Positions 42,965 through 53,714 of a DNA stretch of 64,000 nt are shown piece by piece. Numbering within the stretch: position 1 is the stretch's first letter; each line of letters begins with the position of its first letter. This DNA is from Nemophila menziesii (Eukaryota > Streptophyta > Magnoliopsida > Boraginales > Hydrophyllaceae): the NCBI GenBank assembly GCA_029959085.1, contig JARWIR010000021.1, forward strand, positions 24,019,620 through 24,083,619, read 5' to 3'. The notes below the pieces were generated by a model. The model was not told the DNA's origin. It did not search any database and worked only from the letters and a program-made list of their open reading frames with translations. Made by a program: the position numbers and the translations under genes.

Positions 42965-45349
42965 TTATTGATCTTGCTTTTCAGTTGGCAATGATTCTTG
43001 ATCTTGCTTTTCTTCAATTGCATCACGTGTTCTTTTTAAGGAACCAGATTCTGGTGTGGTCTTGTACGGAAATGTTGTTTCAAAGAAAGGTGCATTTCTT
43101 GATTCAATCACCGTATTGACGTTAATGTCAACATGACAAGATTTGTGTACAAGGAATCTATATGCAGCACTGTTGTGAGCATATCCAATAAAGACGCAAT
43201 CGATGGTCTTTGGACCTAATTTGACCATTTTAGGAGCAGGAATTGCTACCTTTGCCAAGCATCCCCACACTTTTAAGTATTTGAAGGAAGGTGGTTTTCC
43301 TTTCCATAATTCGTAAGGAGTTTTATTTACCTTCTTGTGTGGTACCTTGTTGAGGATGTGATTTGCGGTGAGTAAAGCCTCTCCCCACAAGTTTTTTGGT
43401 AACCCTGAGTTAATCAACAAGGCATTCATCATTTCCTTCAACGTGCGGTTCTTACGTTCAACAATCCCGTTTTGTTGAGGCGAGTAGGGGGCCGTGGTTT
43501 CATGGATGATTCCATGTTTAGCGCAAAACTTCTTAAAAGGAGACACATATTCTCCTCCCCTATCTGTTCTAAGATTCTTAGTCTTTTTATTTAGTTGATT
43601 CTCAACTTCAGTTTTGTATTGCATAAATGCTTCTAAGGCCTCATCCTTACTTCGAAGCAAGTATATTTGACAATACCTTGTGCAATCGTCAATGAAAGTT
43701 ATGAAATACTTTTTACCACTTCTAGTTTGCACAAATTTCAAGTCACATATGTCACTGTGAATTAACTCTAAAGGTGTCGAAGTCCTTTCTATAGACTTAA
43801 ATGAGGTTTTTGTTAATTTTGACTCAACGAATACTTCACATTCCTTTTGAGAATTGAAATTCACATTAGGTAATAACCCAACGTTTACTAACTTATTTAT
43901 TGAACCGAAATTAACATGTCCTAATCTATCATGCCATAAATTAGGTGAGTCAAGCATATAAACACAATCAGAATTTTCATTCATTTCTTTATCGGTTACA
44001 ATTTTTGTAGGTACTACGGTCATTACATTCATCTTAAACAGACCGTCACATAGGTACCCTTTTCCTACATACATTTCGTTCTTAGTTAATACAAACTTAT
44101 CAGCTACAAATACAAGTTTAAACCCAGCCTTGCTAAGTAAGGAACCAAAAACTAAGTTCTTACTAATGTCTGGAACATGGAGGACATTGTTCAAGGTCAA
44201 CTCTTTCCCGGAGGTCATCTTTAGTACAATCTTTCCAGAACCTTGAACCTTTGAGGTGGCGGAATTTCCCATATATAGGATTTCTTCATTTGTAGCTTTT
44301 TTGTAGGTTTGTAACACAGATTTGTCTGAGCACACATGTCGGGTTGCTCCAGTGTCTATCAACCACGTTCGTGGGTTGCTGACGAGGTTGACTTCTGAGA
44401 CTGTTGCCGCCAGATCCAAATCGTCAATACCCTGAGATATCTCAGTCACATATGACTGGCCACCCTTAACTTTCTTTTGGTTTCCTTGTGCCTTTTTGTT
44501 TCGATAGTCTTTTGCACGATGTCCATGCTTTCCACAGTTGTGACAATCCCCGTTGAATTTCACCTTTTTATTGTTTACATTATTTGACTGCCCTTGCCTC
44601 TTGCGCTTGTTGTTTTGGTTGGTCCTCCCTTGTTCCACAACATTTGCCTTAGCTTCATATGATCGAGGGTTAGTTGCCTTTTTAGCCATTCGATTGTCTT
44701 CCTCGATTCTTAACCTTACAATTAGATCTTCAAGACTTATCTGTTTGCGTTTATGCTTGAGGTCATTCTTGAAATCTTTATACAACGGGGGTAGCTTTTC
44801 CACAAGAGCACTAACTTGGAAAGGCTCTACCAGATTCATACCTTCAGCACTCAACTCATGAAGGATCAACTGGTACTGTTGTACTTGAGACATTAATGAT
44901 CTTGAATCCACCATTTTGAAATCAAGGAACTTACCGATCACAAATTTCATTGTGCTGGCATCTTCAGTTTTGTATTTCTTCTCAAGAGACTCCCATAATT
45001 GCTTGGCAGTTGGCATGGTGCTATACACATTATATAAGGAATTATCCAAACAGTTTAGAATGTAATTCTTACATAGGAAATCAGCATGTTGCCAAGCATC
45101 TACTGCATTATATGTCTCACTATTTGGATTGGATCCCATTTCTGGTGGATCTTCCTTTAGAAATTTTTCCAAGCTTAGAGTGGTCAGGTAGAACAACATC
45201 TTTTGCTGCCACCTCTTAAAGTCAGAACCATTGAACTTTTCTGGCCTATCGGCTGGTCCAATGGGTGTTGGTGCGGGTACACGAACTTCTGTTCTTGAGT
45301 TATTACCCGTCTCAGGTTGCCTTTCACTTTGTCCAGTATTTTTCTCCAT
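42965..45349 (-). CDS. gag-pol: Copia-2 gag, protease and integrase
   Basis: 794 codons ending at a TAA (42965-42967). Gag (UBN2 type) spans about residues 35-230. The zinc knuckle at about 268-281 reads CHNCGKHGHRAKDY, so the last Cys is Tyr. The protease site is DTGA at about 332. GAG-pre-integrase has WHDRLGH, but the following pair reads CEVFVESK in place of CxxC. The integrase core keeps HSDICD, TDRGGEY and the Glu in PQQNGIVERKN, and GPKTIDCVFIGYA follows. The C-terminus carries a tandem duplication of SLPTEKQDQ, and the stop falls in the second copy at a Glu position. Confidence 0.95.
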   Translation of the reverse strand: MEKNTGQSERQPETGNNSRTEVRVPAPTPIGPADRPEKFNGSDFKRWQQKMLFYLTTLSLEKFLKEDPPEMGSNPNSETYNAVDAWQHADFLCKNYILNCLDNSLYNVYSTMPTAKQLWESLEKKYKTEDASTMKFVIGKFLDFKMVDSRSLMSQVQQYQLILHELSAEGMNLVEPFQVSALVEKLPPLYKDFKNDLKHKRKQISLEDLIVRLRIEEDNRMAKKATNPRSYEAKANVVEQGRTNQNNKRKRQGQSNNVNNKKVKFNGDCHNCGKHGHRAKDYRNKKAQGNQKKVKGGQSYVTEISQGIDDLDLAATVSEVNLVSNPRTWLIDTGATRHVCSDKSVLQTYKKATNEEILYMGNSATSKVQGSGKIVLKMTSGKELTLNNVLHVPDISKNLVFGSLLSKAGFKLVFVADKFVLTKNEMYVGKGYLCDGLFKMNVMTVVPTKIVTDKEMNENSDCVYMLDSPNLWHDRLGHVNFGSINKLVNVGLLPNVNFNSQKECEVFVESKLTKTSFKSIERTSTPLELIHSDICDLKFVQTRSGKKYFITFIDDCTRYCQIYLLRSKDEALEAFMQYKTEVENQLNKKTKNLRTDRGGEYVSPFKKFCAKHGIIHETTAPYSPQQNGIVERKNRTLKEMMNALLINSGLPKNLWGEALLTANHILNKVPHKKVNKTPYELWKGKPPSFKYLKVWGCLAKVAIPAPKMVKLGPKTIDCVFIGYAHNSAAYRFLVHKSCHVDINVNTVIESRNAPFFETTFPYKTTPESGSLKRTRDAIEEKQDQESLPTEKQDQ

Positions 45350-45560
45350 ATTCTATATGAAGCAGAAATCTGACGTTAGTAAGTGAGTAATTTTCTAGTA
45401 TGTATACACAAGCCTAGAAATCATAATAAGAGAAAGGAAATAGAATGTAACAATTCTGTTCTGTATACACAGACCCAGATATTATTGCAAAAGTAAAGTT
45501 TATAAAACGAAAAGAAAACGTTTTCTGGTTTATACAACGTGAAACATAAATACCTTAAAT
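45350..45560 (-). other. Copia-2 5' leader
   Basis: 211 bp between the 5' LTR and the gag start. No match to the initiator tRNA-Met complement (TGGTATCAGAGC) lies next to the LTR, where the minus strand reads ATTTAAGGTATTTATG. The priming site is not identified. Confidence 0.6.
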
Positions 45561-46329
45561 TGTTGTGTTTTATTTGTATAAACCAGTAAAACAATATAGA
45601 AACTAATGCAGAAATAAAATAAAAGTATATATAAATAAACAACTTTACTTGTCGAGGCTCGAATTGGATCCGATGTCTTTAAGGTATTTAGGCCACGTAC
45701 CGGTGTCTTACGTTTGTTGGCTTCAACCTCCAGGATACAACGACAAAAACTATTCAAAAGAAACTGGCACACGAATTCTTAAGAATTTCGACGAACTTAA
45801 TAATGCTGCTTCTTTCTATCTCTCTCTTATAATTTTAATGCTTTGAAAAATGAATGAATGAAAATGTTTGAGTTGGCCAACTATTTATAGAAGATGAAAA
45901 GGTGGATTTGACAAAAGAGTTGTGATGGTTCATTTGAAGATACGTTACATTAAAAGACACAACGTTTAGTTTAGTATAGAAGACCAAACCATAAGCTGGT
46001 CTAGATGGTATGAAAGTCTGGCCCAAAAGCCCACTAGCTTGGAGGCCCAGATTCAAAGCCCAGCATTACCTTTTTTTTTTCTTTTTTTTGCTTTGCTTCA
46101 TAACCAAAAGAAAAATAAAATAAATAACATGTATTATTATTTATTTTAATCTTTTTTTTTCTTTTAATTTCTTCAAATTCTATGACTCAATTTCTCATTC
46201 AACTTCAAATGATTTTTTACCAGATGAATGTATTACGTTAATTAATATTCGAATCATTTTTTTAAATTGAGTCACCCACTGTCATCGTAAACATGGTCAT
46301 CCCTTGGGTAAAAATCTCATTGACCAACA
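45561..46329 (-). mobile_element. Copia-2 5' LTR
   Basis: 769 bp, TGTTGGTCAATGAG at 46329 to ACACAACA at 45561. Length differences from the 3' LTR lie mainly in poly-T runs (about 46070-46090 and 46152-46161). Confidence 0.93.
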
Positions 46330-46854
46330 AACCCAACCAAGGTATCAACTTAAACGTCGATGGAAGCTGTATAAAAAGTCAGAATAAAGGTGGAACAAGA
46401 GGAGTGTTAAAAGATAAAGACGGAAATGGATTAAGAGCTTTTCCATGGATTTTAGGTGTTCCTCTCCTTTGATTGCGGAGCTGGTAGCGCTATAAGAGGG
46501 TCTGAGGATGGTGGTAGATATGGGAGTCAAAAACCTAGAGATAGAGACGGATTCTCAAGAAGCGGTAAGAGTCATAAATCATAGGGCTTGTGATAGAGGT
46601 TCAAATGTGCCATTTATTGAAGGAATTATGAGGCTATTGAGTGTGAAGACCTCCTATAAAATCAGAATGATATATAGAGAAGCAAATGCTTGCGCCGATT
46701 GGTTAGCACATTTTGGATTAAAACAAACATGCTCTTATTCCACGTTCCATGATCCTCCAAATGGTATTTGGAGTTCCCTCACGAGATACATGTGCGCATG
46801 GAAGACCCTAACGATAATATTTACCTTTGTTGATGAGCTTTTAACTGTTTTGTA
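46330..46854 (+). pseudogene. LINE-D RNase H domain
   Basis: Continues LINE-D after Copia-2. It opens with INLNVDGSCIKSQNKGG (first catalytic Asp), and a frame break lies near 46460-46500. A 115-codon open part (46508-46855) has LEIETDSQEAVRVI (next Asp) and YREANACADWLAHFGL, the closing motif of plant RVT_3 RNase H. It removes the RNA template during target-primed synthesis. LINE homology ends soon after 46855. Confidence 0.85.
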
Positions 46855-46949
46855 ACTAGTTCTTATTTCACGGTCTTACGACCTCCTATGTTACAAAAAC
46901 AATTAGAGGGGAAAAAATTGAATATGTGTAAAAGAGTGAGATATAAATT

Positions 46950-47640
46950 GTGTCTTGACACTTACTGTTGATAATACAAGTTCGAATAGTTTAAAGTATT
47001 TGGTCAAGGAGACCTTAATTGAGCCTCAAACTACAATGTGTGCGCAAATTTACTTGCATATTAGATGTTGTGAACATATTTTAAATCTTATTGTTAGTGA
47101 GGTTAAGCATCAGTCCATTATTAAGATACACAATGTTGTTAAATATATTAGATTCCTACCCCTTTATGACATTTAAACGATATTTTAATATTGCTAACAT
47201 TATTTCAAAGAACATTATGAGTCTTAACGTTGCAACCAGGTGGAATTCGACTTACTTAATGCTCGAGGGTGCTGAGAAGTATGAGAAAGCATTCAATGAA
47301 ATGTTCAAAGAGAACAAGATAATTACCGAGTATATTGTGAAATTGGGTAAGCGCCCACCTTCTGCGGTTGATTAAATAAATGCACACGATTTGCTAAAAT
47401 TTCTTAAAATATTGTATGATACAACTCTATGGTTTTTGGGTAGGCTATTCACTAACAATTATTTTGATGATATAATTGTTTTGTATCAAGGTATTTATAT
47501 GCTAGGGTTGAAGGATGAATCTATTTTTGATAAAAAGGCATAATTGGATAAATATTGGGGATTGTAGGCGAATATGATTATGTTAATTTTCATTGCGATC
47601 ATTTTAGATACGAGAAAGAAGATATTGTATATTGAGTATT
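46950..47640 (+). pseudogene. hAT transposase relic
   Basis: Fragments of the hAT RNase H-like catalytic region: a TVDNTSSN motif (near 46960), RCCEHILNLIVSE (near 47065), then in another frame VATRWNSTYLMLEGAEKYEKAF (near 47230-47300), and later LDKYWG and LDTRKK pieces near 47545-47620 that correspond to the family's KYW and DPR blocks. Frameshifts at about 47160 and stops after 47375 show it is dead. No terminal inverted repeats are identified. It lies between the LINE-D 3' end and the E3 LTR. Confidence 0.75.
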
Positions 47641-47741
47641 GATTACAATAGATGTGTGAGACTTCTAAGACCCCGAGATAACTCGATATAATCTTATTTC
47701 TATCAAAACTTGTGTTTGGGAGCTACGATAAAATAGCCTAC

Positions 47742-49268
47742 TGGTGTCGCCTAAGGTGCGATAAAAATATGATAAATAAATACGGATAATGATGCACTAA
47801 CACCCTAGACTAAACACGGTACTCACTGCAAGTATCACAGATCGTATGCAAGTTTTACTAGTAAGTAAGATTCGTTCCACAGAGACTTAGTGTGTTATGC
47901 TTATGGGTAAAATAATTATAGTAGCAATTAATAATTAAAAGACAGGAAAATAAATAAATACGATGATTGAGGACATCATATTAATGACAAAATAAAATAA
48001 AAGACATTATAAATAAAAGATGTAAGAATAAGATGAGAAAATATAGCTCAGGTTTTGCTCGTATGCACTAATCCTTCTATTTATTCTACTAGTTGATAAG
48101 GGTGATCATAGCTCTTAGATAAGTAGTGAGGATTTTAAATTCCTCCCTACCCCCTTCTCTGGGTGGACTAGGGTGGCGACCTCACAATCACGAGGGGGCT
48201 TAACTAAGGTGTTCCTACGCCACTAGGTTCTTAGATGAGACTGGTCTTCTAATGATGATCGATGATTAAATTAAACCCTAATGACTATATAGTTACGCAA
48301 GCCCTTCTGGATCACTAACGCACACTAGACGTTTATTTGGTGTTTCAATAATTAGACACCCCTTCCAGGTGATCATCTAACTACTATTAGCACAGCCCTA
48401 AATTGATCAGGTTTAAGAAGACAATAAATCAAAGCACATAAAACAAATATATGGTTAAGAAGTTAATATCAATTTAAAATAGTTCTCCCAAAGAAACATA
48501 GATAGAAGAAAATAGAATTCATAGATTATACATATGCAAAACCCAAGCTATGGGAAAATTAGTTTATGCTAGAAAGAAATCAACTAAAAGAAAGATACGT
48601 ACTGTCAACTTGCTCTCTTGAATGATCTCTAATGATGAATAAACTCAAGGATTAATTGTGGGAGGCAAGGACATGTTTACAATAGTTAAAGGGTGTATTT
48701 ATAGGAGTCTAGGAATCCCTAATTCGGATTTCTTGGAGTAGAGGGCAAGCAATTGGACTCCTTTTCCAAATCAAATTCGTAACCCTAAAATATAGAAAAA
48801 GTAATAAACTATTGCTGTCTTGTTTTGACCGTAACTTCTTTAATATTGCTCCGATTGATACGTTCTTTATATTTAAACTTGTCATCTCGGAAATTTCTAC
48901 ACTTTTGCTTCAGACCACTCTTCAAAATTCCCAGTCAATTTTGAGTTATGATCACTTTAGTAGACGTAGCTGCTGAAATTCAGATTTACTTGTAAACTTT
49001 TCTTTTCCTATTATATCTTTTACTTCCTTTATCTCCAATTTCTATAACTATCTTCTTTCCTTTATCTCTTGGAATTTATTTGGCACCATATATCTTTAAA
49101 GCTTCACAATTAACAAACAATTAAACCAAATATGCTCTAAAAATACTAAATCAAGACAAGAAATAAGAAAATATAATAATTATAATGAAAATCGATTAAA
49201 GACTATACTAAAATACCTAAAATGAAGTCTCCAACTAAGATTAAATCATCACAAATAGGGAGACATCA
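47742..49268 (-). mobile_element. E3 3' LTR (group A)
   Basis: 1527 bp. It starts TGATGTCTCC at 49268 and ends CACCA at 47742 on the minus strand. One arm of the terminal fold-back has a change (TGAAGTCTCC on the plus strand at about 49223). Confidence 0.9.
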
Positions 49269-50832
49269 AGACCCCAACTCAAAGTTGTATCGTCCCGATA
49301 CAATAAAGATAAAAACAAAGGAAAGTCTCTAAATACACACCTAATTCAATTAAGCACAGTGGAAAAGAAGATAGCAGAATATATAGAATTGACTCAAAGC
49401 AACTACTCAGAAATTTTAAGGTAATAATATTTACAAACTAAATTACCTGCATACTCTTCATATCTACAATCAACACGGCTTGAATTCAAGATTAGATTAC
49501 CGTCGTAATGTAAGAAGGAGGGGAACTTTACTCAGTTCACCAACGAGGCTATAGATTGTTCATCGACTTCACTAGTATCCAAAGATCCACTTAACTACTC
49601 TCTATTGGCTCAATCACTTCTAGATCACATAGCAAAGAATCATAAGGTCTTTAAGGTTGTAGTGTTGCCTTAGGGACGGTATGATAGTATATTTGGATAA
49701 TTTAGAGTGAGCTTTTGGCTCTCTCCTCACTAGCCATCAACTAATCTCCCTAGATCTTGAGTTACTCTCATAAAACTTTCTCACTCAACCCAATGATTCC
49801 CTTGATGCGCAAAGTAGAATCCCCAATAACCCAATTAAAGCATAAATATGTTCACATAAAAATTTCACTTTGCCGGTCCAAATATATATATTCTTTTCAT
49901 ATCGATTTTTTATAGCTATGACTCTCTTTTTTATGCTGAGATATCATGATAGATTTTTTATAAATTCTTTTTCATGCTTTTCAGCTTTTTTTTCATTTAC
50001 TCTTACCCCGGCAAAGGGTTACAATATAATTAACCTGTGAATCATCATCAAAATATAGAACAAAGCACAATTAATAAGCTCAAAAATCCCAACCCAATAA
50101 CAATTCCCATAGAGGTGGACCCACCACCCCAAATTCAAGCTCTAAAACAATTGTCTATGCATCGAGATTCGAGTGCGGGTGATATGAAAAAGTCCTAAAA
50201 TCTAAAGGGATATGGCTTATAATGTGGTTAATAAAAAACCATCTTTAGAAAGGCTAGAAGGGTCTGAGAAGGATATAAAATATAATAATCTGGCCAGCAA
50301 GCTAAAAGGCTACAAGGGGCTTATGAAAGAACCGCTTTAATCACTTTCTAAACTATGCAATTTTGTCATTCTCTTAACTTTAGCACGTTCATACAATGGG
50401 TTAATCAACTAGCTTGGATCTCACGGCCTACACACCCACTCATGGCTCCTTGAGATTGAACATACTTTCTATCGCATTGCTAACTAATCTTTTCTTTACT
50501 ATCAATGTGTGTTTTTCTGCAAATACTAGCATAGAAAATAAAGCAGCTCATAAACATACTACTTTCTATCATCAACTTAATGATCTTATGCTTTCAAGCT
50601 ATTAAACACACTCTACATCTAATTCCCATGTATCAAACATTCTAATTTATCCCAGAAACAGAAAAATCACGTAAAGTAAATAATGGAGATGAGAGACAAC
50701 GAATCCCCACACCCCCAACTAAAAAATGAGGTGTGTCCCCACGACTCGAAAAAGACTCTTAAAAGAAATTAAAAACAAGCAGATAAAGAATATATAGAAA
50801 TGGTAAGGTAGAAAGAGAACATACTCTCGAGG
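49269..50832 (-). other. E3 3' non-coding region with PPT
   Basis: Homologous to the E1 region 16572-18168. PPT TTGAGTTGGGGTCT lies at the LTR junction (49269-49282). CCACCCCAAATTCAAG (about 50124) and CACCCCCAACTAAAAAA (about 50709) are further copies of the PPT-like motif on the minus strand. Confidence 0.85.
50728..50747 (-). promoter_or_regulatory. Conserved hairpin after ORF2 (E3)
   Basis: GAGTCGTG-GGGA-CACACCTC on the minus strand. The left arm and loop are conserved, and the right arm has two changes. Confidence 0.6.
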
Positions 50833-52035
50833 CTATTCCCTCGCATTATCGACATCCAAGATAGGATTTACTGGATCTTTCTTTAATTTCTAAAGGAGTG
50901 TCATGATGTGCGCTTGATTAGCTTTGATTTGTTCCACATCATTGGCTAAGAAATTTTGAGTTGCTTCGACTTTATTTAATCGCTCATCCATCTTTTCTTG
51001 TCAAACACGACCCTCTTCTTCTTTCGAATGTTGCTTAAATCATGCTCCTCTCAAAATAGTCTTGATCCATGTGTTGTCAATATTTCTCATCATGTTATAC
51101 ATAAGCTTCTATTTTTTACCCAGAATCACATTCGCTTTTCGAACAAGGCACGTGATCATAGTAGGATATTTCAAACTAAATAACGAAGTAGGAAAGACCA
51201 AAAATCGCATCACCTCCTCAAAGATCAATTGTGCCACATCCACTTCTTCTCCCCTTAAAATACGATTTAACAAGATTGTGTTCTTCTTAGTTACCTCTGA
51301 AGTTCTTATATTTCCAAAGACATTTGATGTAAGAAAATTGTGCCAAACTTTTGTATCTGCTTGGAGATATTTGTAAGGCCAAGGTGCCTTCAATCCGTCC
51401 TTATGTGATTGAACTTTCACCTTATCTAATACATGCTCATAAAGTAGATTTCAAATGGAATTTTTGATATTTTCCACCGCTTCTATATACTTACATGGTC
51501 TGACAAATTTCTTAAACTGGACGTGGCTGCGAACCTCTTCAATTGTGAAAGGAACTAACTTGCCTGTAACTGGAACACAACCATTACTATCTCGGTTAAA
51601 GAGGCCTAAATAGAAATCAGAAACTAACTCTCTACATAAATTCGATCTTCGCAACATGAATGTATACCAACCCAATCTATCTCCCATCTCTATGAATCTC
51701 TTGTATGCACCTTCTCCAACTTCTTCTTCAAATACTCTCTCATAAGCCAAAGGAAGTTCCGGTAAATATTTCTCTTTTGAAGCTAACAAGGCCTTGGAAG
51801 CTTTTTTAATCTTGGGCACAGTACTCTCGATCTGTAAAGATTGTGAAGTCTTCCTTATGAAAGTTGAAATATTTTTGCATTTTGAATTTACCACAGCTAG
51901 CTTTCCTCTGAACCTGTTTTACCCACTGCAACTTGAAATTTTCTCAATTGATTTCTTCTCACTAGAACCCAATACCTTATTTTGATTCTTCTTCATCTCC
52001 CTAAGAGTAGATAATGTTTATGTTCTTTTTGTCAT
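50833..52035 (-). pseudogene. E3 ORF2, plant transposon protein domain
   Basis: Full-length homologue of the E1 ORF2 (same span of 1203 bp from ATG 52035 to the stop at 50833). It keeps LPLAYERVFEEEVG, LGWYTFMLRRSNLC, FYLGLFNRDS, WPYKYLQADTKVWHNF, RGEEVDVAQLIFEEV and ITCLVRKANV. Stops occur early (sixth codon) and at about 51450, with frameshifts, and a coiled-coil tail closes the frame. Function unknown. Conservation with E1 at the protein level while the spacer regions differ suggests past selection on the protein. Confidence 0.78.
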
Positions 52036-52445
52036 CTTAATTGACCTCCACTCAAAGCTTTGAACACTCTTGCAATTTGAAACTCTCGACTATAGGTTGA
52101 ACTAACTTTATTTGGGTTAGGAGAGGTGTTATGTATATGATTCTCTATATGGGTAGGATGGATTCTTCTTTGATTGGTATGGATCTAAGAAATTGTTGGG
52201 TGAAATTTGGAAATTTAGGCTTTTGATTCTTGTATTGAAAGTGTTTTTATATGATTTGGGTGGTTAAATTTCTTTATAATGGCGTGGAGAAAAGATTGGA
52301 TGTAAATTATGGTGATTGGGTAGTGTTTTGATGTTTGGGGAAGGTTTGGTGAAGCTTTAATGAAGTTAGGAGAGGTTTGGGGGAGAAAGAGAGACTTAAG
52401 GATTGATAAATTCATGTAAAAACTAACCTCTTCTTCAATACCCAA
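52036..52445 (-). other. E3 ORF2 leader, G-poor
   Basis: About 410 nt between the TATA-like box and ORF2. It has the same pyrimidine- and AC-rich composition on the sense strand as in E1 and E2. Confidence 0.55.
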
Positions 52446-52453
52446 CTTATAAA
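52446..52453 (-). promoter_or_regulatory. Candidate internal TATA box for E3 ORF2
   Basis: TTTATAAG on the minus strand lies directly downstream of the palindrome array and about 411 nt before the ORF2 ATG (52035). Confidence 0.5.
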
Positions 52454-52469
52454 CCTTTGGATCTAGATC

Positions 52470-52800
52470 TGGCGGCGCCGTGCGGTGCACCGGACATGAG
52501 GCGCGGTACACCGGAGTCAAGGGTTAAAAAACCGTGGTCGCGAGTTGTCGACACGGTTTTGTCTTTGTGGTCTCGGCAATATACCGTATTTGAAAACCGT
52601 CACCACGGTTTTTGCTCGTGCGGTATACCGGAGGGTTGGTGCGGTGCACCGGACCCCTCTTTTGTTCAGACCGTAGTCTCTCTTCTCGATACGGTTTTTT
52701 CTACCTTGTCTCGACATTGGACCGTAGTTGAAAACCGTCGCCACGGTTTTTGACCTGCGGTGCACCGGACTTCTCCTGTGGTACACCGCAAGAGTGGTCT
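52470..52800 (-). repeat. GC-rich palindrome array (E3)
   Basis: Contains CGGTGCACCGG and CGGTATACCGG palindromes (52482, 52619, 52641, 52757) and an ACCGT(C/G)GCCACGGTTTTTG-type block near 52600 and 52735. Unit spacing is about 135-140 bp. No perfect CACGTG remains. Confidence 0.75.
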
Positions 52801-53016
52801 GGTTTTTTCCGAATTTTTGTAGTTCTTTCCCTAACTCGATTTCTTACGTACCTAAACATCATAAACACTCATACCTTTCTCAAGTATTCAATATCAACTA
52901 AAAACAACTAACTTAAACAAAATTTAAAAGACATAAAAACATAAAAAAAAATTGCGGGTTGTCTTCCGTACAACACTTTTATTTAACGTCTTTCAAAGTT
53001 AGACGCGTTACCTCTA

Positions 53017-53705
53017 TCAAGATTTACGAATATAGCCTCCCCAGCAATGATCAAGTCTCTGAATGTCTACTAACCTTCGTTTAATGCCCCTCTTGGGTAT
53101 GATCTCTATCACCGTAGCTGAAACAACCTCAGTGACTACGAATGGTCCCATCCACGAATATTTGTGACTTTGTGGCCTATTCCCTGCTTTGTGGGATTTC
53201 CATACAACTTCATGGCTGACCCAAACTCAATATTTGGCTCAGTATCCACAGGTTTTGCATGGATTTTTTCAGGGACACGATGATGTGAAAGACTGTGGAT
53301 GATAGGAACGGTAGGATCTAACTTCCTCGGTTTCTTACCCCAGACATGGAATGTCTTGGATACGTTATTAGCATGAAGGATAACTGTACCTTCCTGGAAG
53401 TTTATGATGCTCTGACTTGTGTCCAAGAAAGGCCTACCAAGTATAATTGGAACCTGCTTATCTGCATCGAAATAAATTATAACAAAGTTAGTAGGTATGG
53501 TGATATTACCTGATCGGACATGAACGTCCTCCACTATTTCCCATGTCTTGGTAACTGAGTTGTCAGCAAACTGCAACTTCACTAGAGCTTACTCTGCTTT
53601 CTGAAGTCCAATTCTATCAAACACGGATTCTGGCATAAGATTCACACTTGAACCCACATCACACGTAGCTTTCATCTTGAGCATACCATTCATTTGAATA
53701 GGAAT
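53017..53705 (-). pseudogene. pol: E3 protease and integrase-like tail
   Basis: The protease part includes a decayed active site near 53640-53660 (where Asp-x-Gly is expected) and VPIILGRPFLDTSQSIINFQEG near 53420. The tail reads TNIRGWDHS, then after a frameshift near 53140 GPFVVTEV, RRLVD and a final CWGGYIRKS ending at the stop 53017. As in E1, protease passes straight into the tail without RT or integrase core. Confidence 0.75.
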
Positions 53706-53714
53706 ATTAAATCT

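Larger units (their letters stand above)
39964..46329 (-). mobile_element. Copia element Copia-2, nearly intact
   Basis: A 6366-bp Ty1/copia element flanked by AACCC (39959-39963 and 46330-46334). LTRs of 761 and 769 bp begin TGTTGGTCAA and end CACAACA on the minus strand. One frame encodes gag, protease, integrase, RT and RNase H, interrupted by a single in-frame TAA. The LTRs differ at about a dozen sites by eye. Lineage within copia is not assigned. Confidence 0.95.
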
